A stretch of 64,000 nucleotides of DNA from Diphasiastrum complanatum (Eukaryota; Streptophyta; Lycopodiopsida; Lycopodiales; Lycopodiaceae), in assembly GCA_029204225.1 (NCBI GenBank), contig CM055111.1:46746255-46810254 (forward strand). Reading direction: 5' to 3'. Every line of letters begins with the position of its first letter. Position 1 is the stretch's first letter. This document shows positions 43,316 through 56,303 of this stretch, piece after piece. The notes under the pieces were generated by a model. That model ran no database searches. It worked only from the letters and a program-made list of their open reading frames with translations, and was not told the origin of the DNA. A program made the position numbers and the translations under genes.

Positions 43316-45792
43316 TGTTCCACTCTTCATAAGAAACCGATACTCAAGATCCATTGGTTGGATCCACTCCTCTTCTTTCCTTGCTTGATCTACACTTGTA
43401 GGCTCATCCAAAGAGGTTAGGAAAGCAACATAATTTCCAGAAACTACTTGCTTACCCTTTTGATCATATGTGAGCCTTGAAGGTACTTGTCTTTCTCTTG
43501 ACGTTCTCCTTGGCTTTTGACTTGATAAAGGTCCATCATCACCACCATCCAAAGTAGGATCCTTCTCATCAACATCAAGAATGTTAGATCCATCTACTTT
43601 ACCATCAATCATGCTTGAAGACACCTTTGGAATGTTTCCCTCATCAAAAATGACATCTCTACCAGCAATCACTTTGTTAGTAGAAGGAATGTAAACCTTG
43701 TAGGCTTTACTCACCTCACTATATCCAACAAAAATACCTCTTCTTGAAGATGGATCCTCCTTGGTCCTATCATCAAGAGTGACATAGCATGTGCATTCAA
43801 AAGTTCTTAGAAAGTTGACACTCGGCCTCCTCTTGAATAGCATCTCAAAAGGTGTCTTTCCATCCAAAATAGCACTCGGCCACCTATTGCACAAGAAATT
43901 GGCACACAACAAAGCTTGATCCCAAAATGGTTTGTCAAGATTAGCACTTAACCTCATAGCTTTAGCACTTTCACATAAAGTTCTATTCTTCCTTTCAGCC
44001 ACTCCATTTTGTTGTGGGGTCCTTGATGTTGTATACTCCCTCTTGATCCCATGCTCATCACAAAAGGCCTTGAACTTGTTAGATAGTACTCACCACCATT
44101 GTCACCTCTCAAGCACTTGATCTTTTTGGAGAATTGGTTCTCCCTTGAATTCTTGAACTTGACAAAGATATCATACACTTCATCCTTGCTCTTTAGTAGA
44201 TAGATCCAACAAAATCTACTAAAATCATCAATGAATGTTACATACATCTTAGCTCCACTATTGCTAATTGTAGTAAATCCATGAATATCCGAATGTACAA
44301 GTTGAAAAGGCTTTGTAGATCTAGAAATAGATCTAGTATAAGGTAGTCTATGTGACTTAGACAAAGCACAAGACTCACAAACATGCTTGTCATTACTTAA
44401 GGAACTTGGAAGACCAATCACAACCTTCTTCCTTGCCATTACCTCCAATGACTTGAAGTTGAGGTGTCCCATCCTTTTGTGCCAAACCTCTTGAATAGAA
44501 ATTTGCTCCCTTGCAACACATCCAACTTGGTTAGCAATAACACAAGCATCAAGTTTGAACAACTTCCCTTGCCTTTTACCTTTTCCAATCAAGACATCCT
44601 TCCTTTTGATCAAACAAGCATCTCCATCAAACTCCACCTTGAGGCCCTTACTTAGCATTTGACTCACACTAAACAAATTCTTGGTAATAGATGGAATAAA
44701 CAAGACATCCTCCAAATGAACATTCCTATTTGTAGAGAGAGAAATAGGAACTGTGCCAATCCCTTTGATTGCACACTCACCATCATTGGCCGTGTAGATC
44801 ACCCTCTTGTCATCTCCATATGCCAACAAAGAAGTGAAGTACTCTTTGTGAAAGGTCATGTGTGAACTTGCTCCACTATCAATCCACCAAGGATCTAGAT
44901 CTCCATCATTAGCAAGCATACATGAAGACATCACAAAAGCATCATCATTTGCATCTTGCACATCCAAACCATCCTCATCAAGAGTAAGATTACCTTGCTT
45001 GTCTCCTTGATCTCTCTTCTTCTTGTAGCACTCACTTGCAAAGTGTCCTTTGATGCCACAATAGAAGCACTTGAGCTTTGATCTATCCTTCTTTCTGCTA
45101 CTTGAAGAAGCATCCACTTGATCTTTCCCTTTAGACCACTTGCTTTTGGTTTTGCCCTTGAATTTGCCCTTTGTGAACATAGCATCCTCTTGAAGTGTCG
45201 ATGTAGATCCACCTCTTGCTTGAAGCCTATATTCCTCATTGATCAAGATCTCTTGAAGATCCATCAAACTTGGCAAAGTCTTTTGAATAGCAATACTTTG
45301 AACAATGTTAGCATGAGAATCCAACAAGCCATTAAGAATTACTTGAATAAGTTCTCCTTCCTTAATGCTTTCATCTATGCAAGCTAACTCATCATTCAAT
45401 GCTTTCATTCTCAAAACAAAAGTACTTGGACTTTCTTCATTCTTATGCAAACAAGAAAAGATTTTCCTTCTTAGAGTCAACACTCTAGAAGTAGACTTGG
45501 ATTCATAAAGCTTCTTCAATGAATTCCAAGCTTCCAAAGATGATGTGCACTTACCAACTTCCTTGAGAAGTTCATTGGTAACATTCATCTTTATCATGTG
45601 TAGAGCCTTCTTGGCCCTCTTGTCATACCTCAATTGATCTTGTTGTGTTGCTGGTTTCTCTTCCAAACCTACAACAATATCCAAAACATCATTCATCTCA
45701 AGAAGTGACTCCATCCTCACTTTCCATAATGAATAGTTACTTGAGGTAAGCCTATCATTGGCTTCCAACATGACTCCAATTGAGGTTGCCAT
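43316..45792 (-). pseudogene. Copia-3 gag, protease and integrase
   Basis: Starts MATSIGVMLEANDRLTSSNY at ATG 45792. It has the gag domain, zinc knuckle CFYCGIKGHFASEC, protease WWIDSGASSHMTF, pre-integrase HKRMGHLNFKSLE with CESCALSKSH, and integrase HSDIHG and GDNGGEY. A one-base deletion near 44085 then shifts the frame; the next frame resumes around MAERKNRTLCESAKAM and runs through the integrase C-terminal region (FVGYSEVSKAYKVYI) into the linker. Gag and protease are intact; integrase is broken by the shift. It is closely similar to Copia-1 along this stretch, but the two are clearly different subfamilies in LTR and protein. Confidence 0.9.
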
Positions 45793-46380
45793 GTAGCAAT
45801 GACCTGATCTTCTCTTTCAACCTGCTTCAATGCACAAAGCACTCCTTTGAACAACAACAAATGCTTTCAAAAGAAATCACCAAGATTTGAAACTATCTCA
45901 CAAATTCTCTTCTAGCACTTATCCAAGCAAATCAACACATAGAATCATGGAATCTTGATCAACCTATGATCTATCCTCAATCTAATGACTTTTGCCACTT
46001 CCTAAGATTGAAACACACTCAAATGAAGTCCAGCAACCTCACTATCTAGAGATCCAATCAAAATTAGGGTTTTGACAAAATCACAAAAAATTGACTATTC
46101 CAAATCTACATGCAAATGCTGAAAATTTGATATGCAATCTATAAGCCACCACTTAGGATGAACCAATGATCCAAAAATCGGCCAAATCTAGCATGTGAAT
46201 TCAAAAAACAGAATTGAACAAGTATATTGACCTATTTAGTGTTTTGATCTACCAAAGATCCAATCTACAAAAGCAAAAAATCCGATTTTGGTGTAGAATC
46301 CTCTCTAGCATGCTCTAGACTTGATATCTTCACCAAATCATTGATAGATCTGATTTCCTCCTTCATAACCTGAAACACAA

Positions 46381-46392
46381 GCTCTGATACCA
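46381..46392 (-). promoter_or_regulatory. Copia-3 primer binding site
   Basis: TGGTATCAGAGC on the element strand, directly inside the 5' LTR; initiator Met tRNA primer. Confidence 0.93.
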
Positions 46393-47042
46393 TGTGAAAG
46401 ATTTCAGATCCTTAAGATCCAATCTACTTGAATGATCTTTGGTTAGAAAGAGAAATACACTACCAATTTCACCAATGTAGAAAAATCAGCATCTACACAC
46501 AATTTGAGATGCAAACACTAATAGAACTTGATCAAACTTGAATGAAATGATTATGTACTGTTGCTGTCCGTACAAAACCAGCAAGCTACTGTATTTCACA
46601 CGTGTGGATCCAAAAATAGCAAATATAGATCATTCTACACATAGAATTGCAAGCAATCACCAAGATAGTGCACCAATGGATAGTAGAACCCAAGAGAACC
46701 ATGTATAAGCATGAAATGAGATAGAGAAGAGAGAAAATGACTCTCTCCACGAGTTACATCCTTTTATAGCAGGTCCAAACCCTATTTGGCCACTTGGCTT
46801 TCCCACCAAAATGCTAACCCTACCAATTTTGGGTCTAGATTCAATGTACCCAACTTATTCAAATTGAATCTACTCAAACTCGCATTCTATCTTTCCCACA
46901 CTTTCAAAAAGTGTTTATTCAAATGAAATTTAGACTAATGAACTTTGAAAAGTCAACCTCTAAGTCTAAAACAAGTTTTGGCCTCAATATGCCAAATATG
47001 GAAATATTGCAAAATGTGATGAAACTAGTTGAATCTTTCACA
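46393..47042 (-). repeat. Copia-3 5' LTR (650 bp)
   Basis: Matches the 3' LTR except for a 9-bp insertion and about six substitutions. CACACGTGTG lies at 46597-46606. Confidence 0.95.
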
Positions 47043-47968
47043 TCTTGCACCTTTGATAGATGACATGCTTACGACATCTCGAGACCTTTACAACAACGAA
47101 GCTTCGTTGTTTGTGGAATTCTAATGTGGACGATGCATAACTACCCTAGTTTAAGCGAATGTTCAGGTATCTATATTATGAATCTAATCTGTTTTAGGGT
47201 TTAACGTTTGAGTATATTTAACTAAGCTTATGTTTAATTTGGTTTATGAACTATGCAAGTTTAACCACATCGGGTTACAACGCATGTTATATTTGTGGAC
47301 CACTTTTGGAGGGTCAACATAGCACAAATATGTTAAAAACAGTGGTGTACGAAAATCATCGCAAGTACTTGCCACCTAATCATCCTTTTTGAAGGTTGAA
47401 TAGGCGATTTTTTGGAGGGCGAGGAGATAATCCTCTAACTACACCACCAACCCCATGCATGGGAGTACCGAAATGGCATGGTGAATGGCTTAAACATCAC
47501 GATGTTAATTCTTCATGGAATGAATCCATTGATGGTATGAAACGGTTGTCTATTTCTCATAAATTATCCTATTGGAGGAATTTATTGATAAACCATCTAT
47601 TGGATCCTATGCACATATTCAAAAACGTCGGTGAATCCTTATGGAACCACATCATTGGCATAAAAGACAACTCCGTTGCTCGTAAAGATCTACAAGCGGC
47701 CGATGTGAAAAGACCCTATTGGATTCAATACACCGAAGGTGGAGATGAGATTCTACCTAGCATGTCGTGGATTCTTACAAAAGAGCAACTCTCATATGTT
47801 AAACATGTCATAAAACAAATGAGAACTCCAACAGGCTATGCACATTCTTTATGCAAGTCATTTACCAAAGATGGTAAATTAAGTGGATTGAAATCACATG
47901 ATTGGCATCAGATGTTGCAATTCATACTTCCACTTTCTATTCGAGGTCTCTTCAATGATGACGTATGA
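47043..47968 (+). pseudogene. CACTA-1 tnp2 transposase, C-terminal half
   Basis: The tnp2 sequence resumes right after the Copia-3 target duplication with APLIDDMLTTSRDLYNN, shifts frame to ILMWTMHNYPSLSEC, then passes an apparent intron (about 47167-47259) to NACYICGPLLEG and ENHRKYLPPNHPF. A TGA near 47391 interrupts it. The long frame to 47968 includes WRNLLINHLLDPMHIFKNV and SGLKSHDWHQMLQFILPLSIRG, typical of the tnp2 C-terminus. Together with 39514-41024 this is one transposase gene with several lesions. Confidence 0.85.
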
Positions 47969-48144
47969 AATACGCTTTACAATTTGTCATTGATGATTAG
48001 GTTTGTATATTTTTTTAAGCACTTGTATAAATATGTGATATTTCAATTTTTTTATGTGTTAAACAACCTGATGTACTATCAATCTTGCAGGTGGATTTCC
48101 TCAAAAGAAATAAAAAATAGTGAATTGGATTTCATGAAATCCAA

Positions 48145-48806
48145 ATGACTAAAATGGTATGTTTGTTGGAAAGAGATTTTCCAACTTCGTTTTTGGATAT
48201 ACAAGTTCATCTTCTAGTGCATTTGGTCGAAGAAGTATCAATTGCAGGACCTGTACACACGAGATGGATGTTCTACCTTGAGGGCTTTATGAAAGTTTTG
48301 AAGGGCTTTGTGAGACAAAAGACAAGGCCAGAATGTAGCATTGCAGAAAGTTGGCTTGTACAGGAATCTTTGTTTTATATCACCGAAATAATCTCACAAT
48401 TGCATCCTGCAAGTCCAAAAATGTGGTGTGAAGAAGAAGATGAACGTTTTAAGGGTGAAGTACCACAAGGAAATGGTGTGCAAAAAAAACTTTCACCTCA
48501 ATTAAAAGAGAAAATTGACACATTCATATTATATAATTGTGGAAAAATGGAAAAGTGGATTTCAAGGTATGAAAAAGCCAAAAAGAAAGAAACATAACAT
48601 TGAAACGAAGAAGAAATATCAATCGAAGAAGAAGAAGGGTGTTGGAGAACGACAAACCTTTGGAGCCTTTACCTTCAAAATGCTCTCATGAATGGGTTTT
48701 TGATACGATGCTAAAAGCATCCGAAAATGAAGAAGAAGTGACTGAATTAGAATGGGAATTTGTTCGCGGATGTGGATGGAAGGTTACTGTAATATTGTTT
48801 ATGTAA
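48145..48806 (+). pseudogene. CACTA-1 DUF4218 region
   Basis: The frame 48145-48597 reads LERDFPTSFLDIQVHLLVHL, EEVSIAGPVHTRWMFY and KTRPECSIAESWLVQE, the standard DUF4218 motifs that follow tnp2 in plant CACTA transposases. A basic frame continues at 48600-48806 (NINRRRRRVLENDK, then WEFVRGCGW) and reaches a probable donor before the next exon. The domain's function is unknown. The short distance from tnp2 and the intron-like gaps suggest exons of the same gene. Confidence 0.8.
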
Positions 48807-48877
48807 AGTTTTGTTTTTGTACTACTCAATATATGAATAGTATTTCTAATTACACACATTTTTTTTTTGTGTTTTAG

Positions 48878-49246
48878 AATACATCATACACTGCCATGTG
48901 GGCATATGGACACCATTACCGTGTTGAGAGAGTTGACAACAAGCGACGTACATATGATTGTGGTATAATGGCCAACTTTCAACAAGAGAGTCGTTCTAGT
49001 GCGAGGGACCCTAATGTCATTTTGGGTGACCTAGACTATGTCGGCACATTGCAACATATTTATGAAGTCGATTACGAGACTAACGACAAATACTTTATTT
49101 TTGACGTAAAATGGTTTAAGGTCATCTATCGTGGAAGCAACGCCACAATTAGAAATGATAACTCAAAGTTTTTTCAAATCGACTCAACAAAATGTATATC
49201 GATGGACTCTCATGACACTTTAGTATTGCCACGACATTGCGAATAA
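48878..49246 (+). pseudogene. CACTA-1 DUF4216 region
   Basis: After the acceptor TTTTAG near 48878 the frame reads YTAMWAYGHHYRVERVDNKR, TYDCGIMANF, YVGTLQHIYEVDY, DKYFIFDVKWFK and TLVLPRHCE. This is DUF4216, which normally forms the C-terminal part of CACTA tnp2-type proteins. CACTA-2 carries a homologous fragment at 34585-35260. The exon ends in ataagtgag where a GTAAGT donor would be expected, so the donor may be mutated. The final exon seen in CACTA-2 (NNNWWYVVQVKP) is not found here. Confidence 0.8.
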
Positions 49247-49340
49247 GTGAGACTCTAAAGTTTCAATGTCATTAATATTCGCAATCCAATTATTTATGTA
49301 TCAATCTTATACTACTAACTTAATTTTTTTTTGGCAGTTG

Positions 49341-50540
49341 ATAAGGATTCGGATCTAAGCAAGCTCATATTCTAGGCTGCTGATCTAGCGATATCATAAA
49401 CACGACAGGATTTTGGCCTGCGGATTGGTTGGGCGAACTAGAAAGTTTTAGGATAAGAGTACTTTTCATAAAGAAACAGAAAGAAATCCAACTTGTATGT
49501 GAAGCTAGTGCTTGTGTGCTCCAATACGAAAGAATAGCAAAGCCTAACACTATGCATCAGAGGCTAAACTCTTGAATATCTGTGTAAGAAGATTTCTCAC
49601 CAGAAAAGTATAGATCTTCTTAGGAATATAAAATTCTTAACAGAAAATTGCCAATCATACTAAATATAATCCAAGAATCATTTGAGGTGGGTGGTCGAAG
49701 AGAAAGAGATTATATGACAAAGCAGATGTTAGCTAGGAAATTAATACAGATTGCAAATTTACCCTTTATGTTATGAATTGGAAGCTTGACTTTGACTCCC
49801 TGGAGGGCAATTCTCCCGTCACATAGTACGTGACAGCTCTGACGATGTCGTTGACATGGCAATTTCATTGACCGTCTCTTTTAACAGTGGAAAAAAAAAA
49901 ACCAAAGTTATTTTGCATACAAGGTTTTTTTAAAACAAAAAATAAGATTGTTTACATGATACCCAAAAATTTTAAAATGAAAGATCAAACGAAGGTAGAA
50001 TATCACATTAATTTTTTATTTATGAGCTTTGAGATATGTTTAAATGGTTACAATATTAAAAAACATTGATTGCAAATTAAAACAATACAAAATAAGAATA
50101 AAAATTTATTATAATGCTCAAAGTCGCCTAAGAGCGACAACTTGACTTTTAGCAAATAGTCACAATAGCGACAAAGCTAAAAAGAAGAACTAGGATGAAC
50201 ATATATATTGCATATCTTACCATGTGCGATTTATATATATCTAGATGTAATATGTGAAACTTTTAATTTCCAAGTCTTTTCACTCAAGCAAAATCACGTC
50301 ATGTGTTGCAGTGGGTCCTGCAACAAGCAACAATGGGGCGATCTTCTACTCTGTTGTGCCATCATTTAATGAGAGCTGGAGATGTATTTATACATATCGT
50401 TCTTGTTTGTTGCAGGAATCATTGTTCATAAATTTTAATCACAAGACTAGCTTAGTTTGAATTGTGTACTTGGTTGTGAAAGAATGTACAACAACATCTG
50501 TACAAGCGTACATCACATAGATTTGAACTCCGCTTCAAGG
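49341..50540. other. Unassigned region right of CACTA-1
   Basis: A short coding-like stretch at about 49385-49570 (including TTGFWPADWLGELESFRI) has no family I know. The segment 50111-50170 resembles 32336-32430. No CACTA right terminus matching 37116 was found. Confidence 0.4.
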
Positions 50541-50945
50541 GCATGAGAAAGCAGCACTTATCGCAACCGTATGTTGACCACAACCGCTGAAATGCGGTTT
50601 CCTAGCGATGTCTCGGCGGTGCTAGCGCAATCGTATATTGTCCGCAAGTGATGGCTTGTGGGTTCCTTTGGCCACTGGTTTTCACATAGTGACCGTAGGG
50701 TTGACTCTCGCAGTGAATTGGCGGTAGCTTGCAGTGCCTTAGGCAGTTCCTTGTGGTAGCTTGTGGTGCGCTGGCCCGGTGCCCTGGTGGTCCGTTAACT
50801 TCATAACTGACCGCAACTGACATTCTTGTGGTGCATGGGCGGTTCGTTGCCTTCACATATAGACCACAGTTGTTGCCTTTGGCAATGGTCTAGCGGTCCG
50901 TTGCCTTTGCATGTAGACCGCATATAGATCGAAGAAAGGTTCTTT
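50541..50945. repeat. GC-richer degenerate repeat cluster
   Basis: Variants of gcggtccgttgcctt and tagaccgcat recur in both orientations, in a region richer in CG than its surroundings. The pattern resembles a DNA-transposon subterminal block. No terminal repeat or transposase was seen next to it. Confidence 0.6.
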
Positions 50946-53900
50946 TCAGGTTAAAGTCATTAAAGATGGCCAGGTCTTCAATGGACCTCAAGTACATTGA
51001 CATTCGAATGTTGAAAAATATTAGGAATGGTTACCTTTTGATCCGGAGTTGGACTATGCACAGAAACCCATGTATTTTACCAAGTCTTGCTCTACACGCA
51101 GAAACATAGTAGTTTTGCAGGTGCTGCAGTCTGTGTCCAAAAATAGGACCAAATATGTAGGTAGCAAAACAAAGGTATCAAATGAGCAGACGTAGAACGT
51201 AAAGATGGTTGCATTTGATCCTAGATGAGTGATCAAACATGTGCAGGAAGAATCTTGAAATAAAAATAGTATCACCAAGGAAGAAAACTGTGAGCTTAAT
51301 TCCCAGCAGATGGTAAGCTCTTCATATCTACCAACAATACAAGGGTATGATGAGAGTGTCCAAGGCTTCTCAACGCATGGTTCCAAAAATATTTTCAAGA
51401 GACAAGGACTTAATGGGAAAGAGAAGCAAAGTTCAAGTGGTATCTACTCCAAGACATTCATTTTGCCTTCACTTCTATCATTTGATGAACCATTTTGCTT
51501 TGATGAGACTTGTCAAAAACACATGAACATCTCCTTGTTATCAACAACATTAAAAAAAAAAAAAAGTAGTTACAATGGTGTATCATTTGGGCCTAAACCA
51601 AGCACAACACATTCTCAAGTTTGTATTTCATCAATCATTATGTGTCCTAGTATTAGTTTTTGATGCTAACTAGATGTCAATAAATTGCAATGAGTAATAA
51701 GCGAAAAAATTCAATTCTAATGTGGAGTTCATTGTTTTGATTGCAAGAGGATGTGATATTCAAGTGCATCTATCTAAATTGTATATTTAACATGTTTTAT
51801 CTATTTGATTTGATGTATATTAAATACTTGCATATCAACAAATTTCTTAGTGAAGACATTTTGTTTTGTATGTTTTGTACAACAAATACAGTGCATTGTG
51901 GTTACATGCATGACATTTACGTGTGTAATGTGTTGATAAAAATAGAAACACATGTGAATATGGAGTCATGACACCCAAATGAGGGCCTGGAGTAGTAGTG
52001 CCATGGGAGGCGTTGGCTAAAGTTGGAGTAGATGGTGAGGCAAGCACAAAGTCATCATTAGAATGCGAAGCTTAGCAAGAATGAGCTATGCTTGGAGGAG
52101 AAGTGACCAATGAGGCCAACCATTTATTGTCAAAAAATATGAACTTGAAAGGTTTATGAAGACACAAACCAATTGCGCTATGACCAAAATGTCTCATTGA
52201 CAAGGGCAACTTGCAAGATGTTCTCAAGCACGTGCTCCTTATCAATAGTAAGGACTAATATGAGGTAAAAATTTGCTTTGACACCAATAAACACCACACA
52301 ACCAATCCATCAAACAAGCCTTGAAAGAGCACAAAATGCCACTAGCTAGAAGCATCACCAAAAATTGAAATATGCCCTTCAAACTCTAAACTACAAATGC
52401 ACCACAAACTGTTGTTGCAATCACAAGTTAGCAAGACTGATATTCATCATATCTCAGCACCAAAAAGTCACTCTTGGTCCTATGTGAGGTATTTCTCTAC
52501 ACCTCGTTGATTGAAATCAAACTTGGCCCTACTCTATTTGCTGATTAATCAACTATCAGAAGCACTCACAAAACTGGTGTGATATTTTTTTGTTTTTGTT
52601 TTTTCATATATCCATTAGCTATCTTCTATTTAAAAAATTGCATGTAGTAGCAAAGTTTTAACCTCAAAACATTGAGAAATAATCCGCCTTTGATTGATAT
52701 ATAGTTGTTCCATAGGGAATGCACATGGGGTGTAGGGACACACACATAAATGCTTCCAATCTAAATACAAATTAGAGCTCAATTTGAAGAATGCCACCCA
52801 TCCTTTTGACCCAATCGATGCATGGATTAAACTTGCTATAATAGCCTGTTTTGAACTAGAAATTAAAAAACTAAAAAGCCTCCTCACAATGACTCCATAT
52901 GCACTTTTATGAAACACACAATCACAAAATAAAATCATTGACCAATAGCTGATGTAAGATTTATATTTATAAATAAGAGATACTAGTCGATGAAGCTTCA
53001 CAATAAATAAATAAATCAATCAATCAACATTAATAAAAGAATCAACCAACATTCAAGTTAGGCGAGGCTCTTGTTGCTTGCCACATCCCTTGTTATTTTA
53101 AGTATACATCTTCTATTTCTTTGTGACATATGGGAAGGAAAGGGTCGCTCAAAGAGGTGATGGTCAAAGCTCCAAAACTTAAAGTTGAAGCTTCAAAACG
53201 TGAGCTTGAAGCAACTAAGCACCTCTTACTCCTTTTAAGTATGAGGAGTATTAGTGATAATCACTCATTTACTCTCTTTTACCTTCTCACTTTCCTCTGC
53301 CTCTTTTTAATCTCTATCCACGCCATATCCCCTTCCTTACTCCTCAATCTATATACATTTCCTCTTTTCCATCTACCATGGGGGCTTGTTTAAGCTCAGC
53401 CAGTCTAGGTTCTTAAAAACCCAACAAAGTACATGACCACTCATCACCTTCTTCTCATCCACCAAGTCAGTTTCAGAAGAAGAAGGAGAAGAAGGCAAAA
53501 CAAGCGGACAAGGGTAAAATTCCGAGTGCGCCAATAGTGGTTGCCTATTTTCCATCTGGGAATTATTTGTCTCGACTTTGATTGCTGATGGGTTCCTTTA
53601 TGGTATCGATAGAGAAGCTTCTCTGCGACTTTGGATTCAGCTATTCCTCCCACTCCAGCTGAACTTCTTCCAAACGGCGGTACACCAACAATAAACGTTT
53701 CACTGCAAAGCCTGAATTGTTCTGAGTTCGCATTTGGATTGAATCAGATAGAGATCGTATGGATGATGGTTTCTCACATCCGATTGTAACCATCGTGTGG
53801 AAAATTGTATATCATTCGATGAGGGCTTTCAGAGTAAATACCGTCTTTCTGCCAGGTCGTTGCCTGGCATTATGGAAATATGGTGTTCCTCGCTCATGAT

Positions 53901-54929
53901 GGGTTGCGCTGGTTCCGACGAATGATAGATTACAGCTTCACGATTTGGCATCAGAACGGAGCCAAACTCAAAATAGCTTCTTCATCTTCTGGCATAGGCC
54001 CCTGAAGAGTGAGGACCGGCCAGTCCATCCAAAAGAAGGCCAATTTCTAGAATAATGTTTGTAAATTGAATGACTCACCACCTTGGTAGCTACTTCGTAT
54101 CAGTAGACTTTTTACTTGCAAACGCTAGAATTAGCTCCGCTGCCTTCCTGTACATCTGCTGAATCTCTTACTACACATAAAGCATAAATGATGTAACATC
54201 AGCATCTGCTACATCTGTATCACCAGCTAATCTTATTAATAGTTCACCAGTTGTCAAATGCTACTTTATTTTCTTGTGGAGGTGACTTTTGGATCATGTT
54301 TTCTGAGCAGCAACTATCCTCTGGATTTCTTTATGAGATCAATAGTTAATCTGTATTGACTATGCACTACTGGGTCTGCCAAATCAGCAAAGACGGACTT
54401 TGCTGCTAAATCTCCACAGCATTAGGATGTGATTCATTCCTGAATAGAGCTTCCATAAATAGAGGAGAATGCAGCGAAAAGGAACTTAACCCGACATAAG
54501 GCTGGGATGCTGATGTCGAAAGTTATTGCCAGAAACAATCTAGCAATGGAGACCTACAACTATCATTACGCAAAACAGTTCAGTCAAATAGCCTTGCAAT
54601 TGCATAGTATCTTAGAGTCACTTACGCCTTGCACAGTACAAATTTACCATTTCACTCTGCCAACAATATAAGTGGTGAAATTAACAGAGATGAACCTCTG
54701 TTGGTGCAAATTTTTCAGAAGCAAAGCTCAATCGTTCCGGGGTTATTGCAAAGCTAGGGCAAACTTGCCATTGAGTAATCAATCATCTGATGTTGCATAT
54801 GCACTATCAATTTGTGAGCCACAACTTTAACTTAACAGCAGCTATTGAATCCTCTGAAAAACGACAGCATTGCATTCTTGAAACATTAATGCTGGATTTT
54901 CAGTGTTCGTGCCACTAGAATTGAGAACT
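50946..54929. other. Region without a recognised gene
   Basis: Frames of 60-130 codons lack motifs. At 53378 a frame starts MGACLSSASLGS, stops, and continues open to about 53579 (with PSAPIVVAYFPSG), which could be the 5' end of a dead gene with an N-myristoylation-type start. I could not identify it. The rest is AT-rich and featureless to me. Confidence 0.4.
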
Positions 54930-55105
54930 CAGGAAGCCAAGCACAATATATCGTCTTTGTGATGGATTATTTCACAAAGTGTGTAGAAGCAAGGGTAGCA
55001 CAAATAGAATATCGCAAGAGTGTGGCCAATTTTACCCATCTCTGCATCCATACATAGTTTGGCTACCATCTCCAAATAGGTATGGATAACAGTACGAAGA
55101 ACCTC
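54930..55105 (+). pseudogene. Ty3/gypsy integrase fragment
   Basis: Translation reads AQYIVFVMDYFTKCVEARVA, then KSVANFTHLCIHT, a stop, then FGYHLQIGMDN. This matches the integrase catalytic core of gypsy elements (vDYFTKWvEA and the later fG.P..i..DnG). About 55 codons survive. It is too short to assign a lineage. No other gypsy domain was recognised nearby. Confidence 0.65.
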
Positions 55106-56213
55106 ATGTCAAAAAATGATTCCTTCTTTTTTTTTCCCAATGGTCCATTGGAGGGTTAAGCTATAATGTGATAAAGAAGCTCACTCGAAGGGGTTACTGA
55201 AGAAACTTAATGTTTTTAGCCACAAAGCTTTGATAGCTTTCGAGTTCGTGTATGTAGACATGCATGGAAAGGACCAACAGGTCTTTGTATCTGCAGAAAT
55301 ACAAAGGAGCTGCCCACAGGCAGAAACCGCCCCAAACCATAACCACTACATAATGGTTTCAGGATCCCGAGACACGATGGTCAAACGAACGAAGACTCGA
55401 AGACGAAGATCTAAAGTTCGAAGCCCGAAGGAGGTCAAAACACCCGAAGGAAGACATGAAACCACGAAGCTCGAAACACCCGAAGACCGAAAGACGGTGG
55501 TTCTTCATGCTCCAAGTACAAAGGAGATCAAGCCAAGTACCAAGAGGAGTACCACCTCCACGGACAATGGTGACGACAATCTAAGTGCCATTAGAACATG
55601 CTTAACCAGCCGTTCTTGTAATCACTAAGTAACTTAAACCTTTTTCTCTCTTTCCAGATAAACAGATCAAACACAAGAGAATTGGTTGAACATCAAATGG
55701 GTCGAATACCAATGTGAGCTAGGCATAGAACTGCCAACCGATGTCCACTAGTAAGCGAGACTATCTGATATAGTTTGTGAGAGACATAGTATCTCTTGCG
55801 ACGACGCGCTGGGTGGGTTTGTCACACAGTGCTCTAGAAAAGATCTCTAATAATACAGTAGTTGTTATGCACATGCTTATCTTTATCTTGAATGATATTG
55901 AATGTCTTGATGTCTGATCATTGTCTGTACATGTTCAGTTGTTTATCTTTATTTCGCACACTGGCTCATTCTTGTCGAATGCTTAAACAAATTTAATAAC
56001 GTAGGTCAGCAGTGTCTGTCTACACTCTGGAAGATTGTAGATCTGATCTAGTAGGCAGTAGCCACCAGTCAGAAGCGAACTCTATCTAGGTACATTGAAC
56101 CTGAATATTTCATGCTGAGATACATATCAATTGCATCAGAGCAACAGAGGTTCAAAGAGTGCGAACATGAACAAGAATCCCCTTTTGTTTCGTGTCTGGC
56201 ACACACTCGACAG
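55106..56213 (+). other. Probable LTR and upstream flank of Copia-7
   Basis: A primer-site match follows at 56214, so an LTR should end at about 56212 (actcgaca). Its start is not identified. At 55380-55520 there is a run of cgaag-containing short repeats inside a 132-codon frame, which I regard as non-coding. Confidence 0.4.
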
Positions 56214-56226
56214 TGGTATCAAAGCC
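56214..56226 (+). promoter_or_regulatory. Copia-7 primer binding site
   Basis: TGGTATCAAAGCC differs by one base from the usual TGGTATCAGAGCC and lies 78 bp before the gag start. Confidence 0.65.
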
Positions 56227-56303
56227 TCCTAATTGATTGGGGCTTAGCAAGATCATACATTCAGAACAAGGAGCCAGAAACAAGCTGAAAAACATAATTC
56301 ACA

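Larger units (their letters stand above)
41025..47042 (-). mobile_element. Copia-3: Ty1/copia element with RT replaced by unrelated sequence
   Basis: LTRs of 641 and 650 bp (a 9-bp indel and about six substitutions) flank it, with target duplication TCTTG (41020-41024 and 47043-47047). Primer site and polypurine tract are present. It encodes gag, protease, integrase and the end of RNase H, but RT is gone and about 1.07 kb of other sequence occupies its place (about 42245-43315). A one-base deletion near 44085 breaks integrase. LTR divergence near 1% means it moved recently, so enzymes came from another element. It splits CACTA-1 tnp2. Confidence 0.95.
37116..49340 (+). mobile_element. CACTA-1: CACTA transposon with accessory gene and tnp2, split by Copia-3
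   Basis: The left end is taken as CACTCGTCGCGATTTGCGAC at 37116, exactly where Copia-5 gag homology stops. A CpG-rich repeat block follows (37116-37690), then a minus-strand three-exon gene (38219-39225) and, divergently, tnp2 with DUF4218 and DUF4216 (39514-49246). Copia-3 occupies 41025-47042. No matching right terminus was found; homology ends near 49340, so the right end is probably lost. The tnp2 part has stops and frameshifts. Confidence 0.75.

Noticed and set aside
49247-51000. Right terminus of CACTA-1
   Set aside because: I looked for the reverse complement of CACTCGTCGCGATTTGCGAC and found no match; a weak cactt..aagtg pair near 50555-50652 is explained by local repeats.
55230-55628. 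132-codon frame with Lys/Arg/Thr-rich sequence
   Set aside because: It arises from short cgaag repeats in a probable LTR, has no domain and lies just upstream of a Copia primer site.
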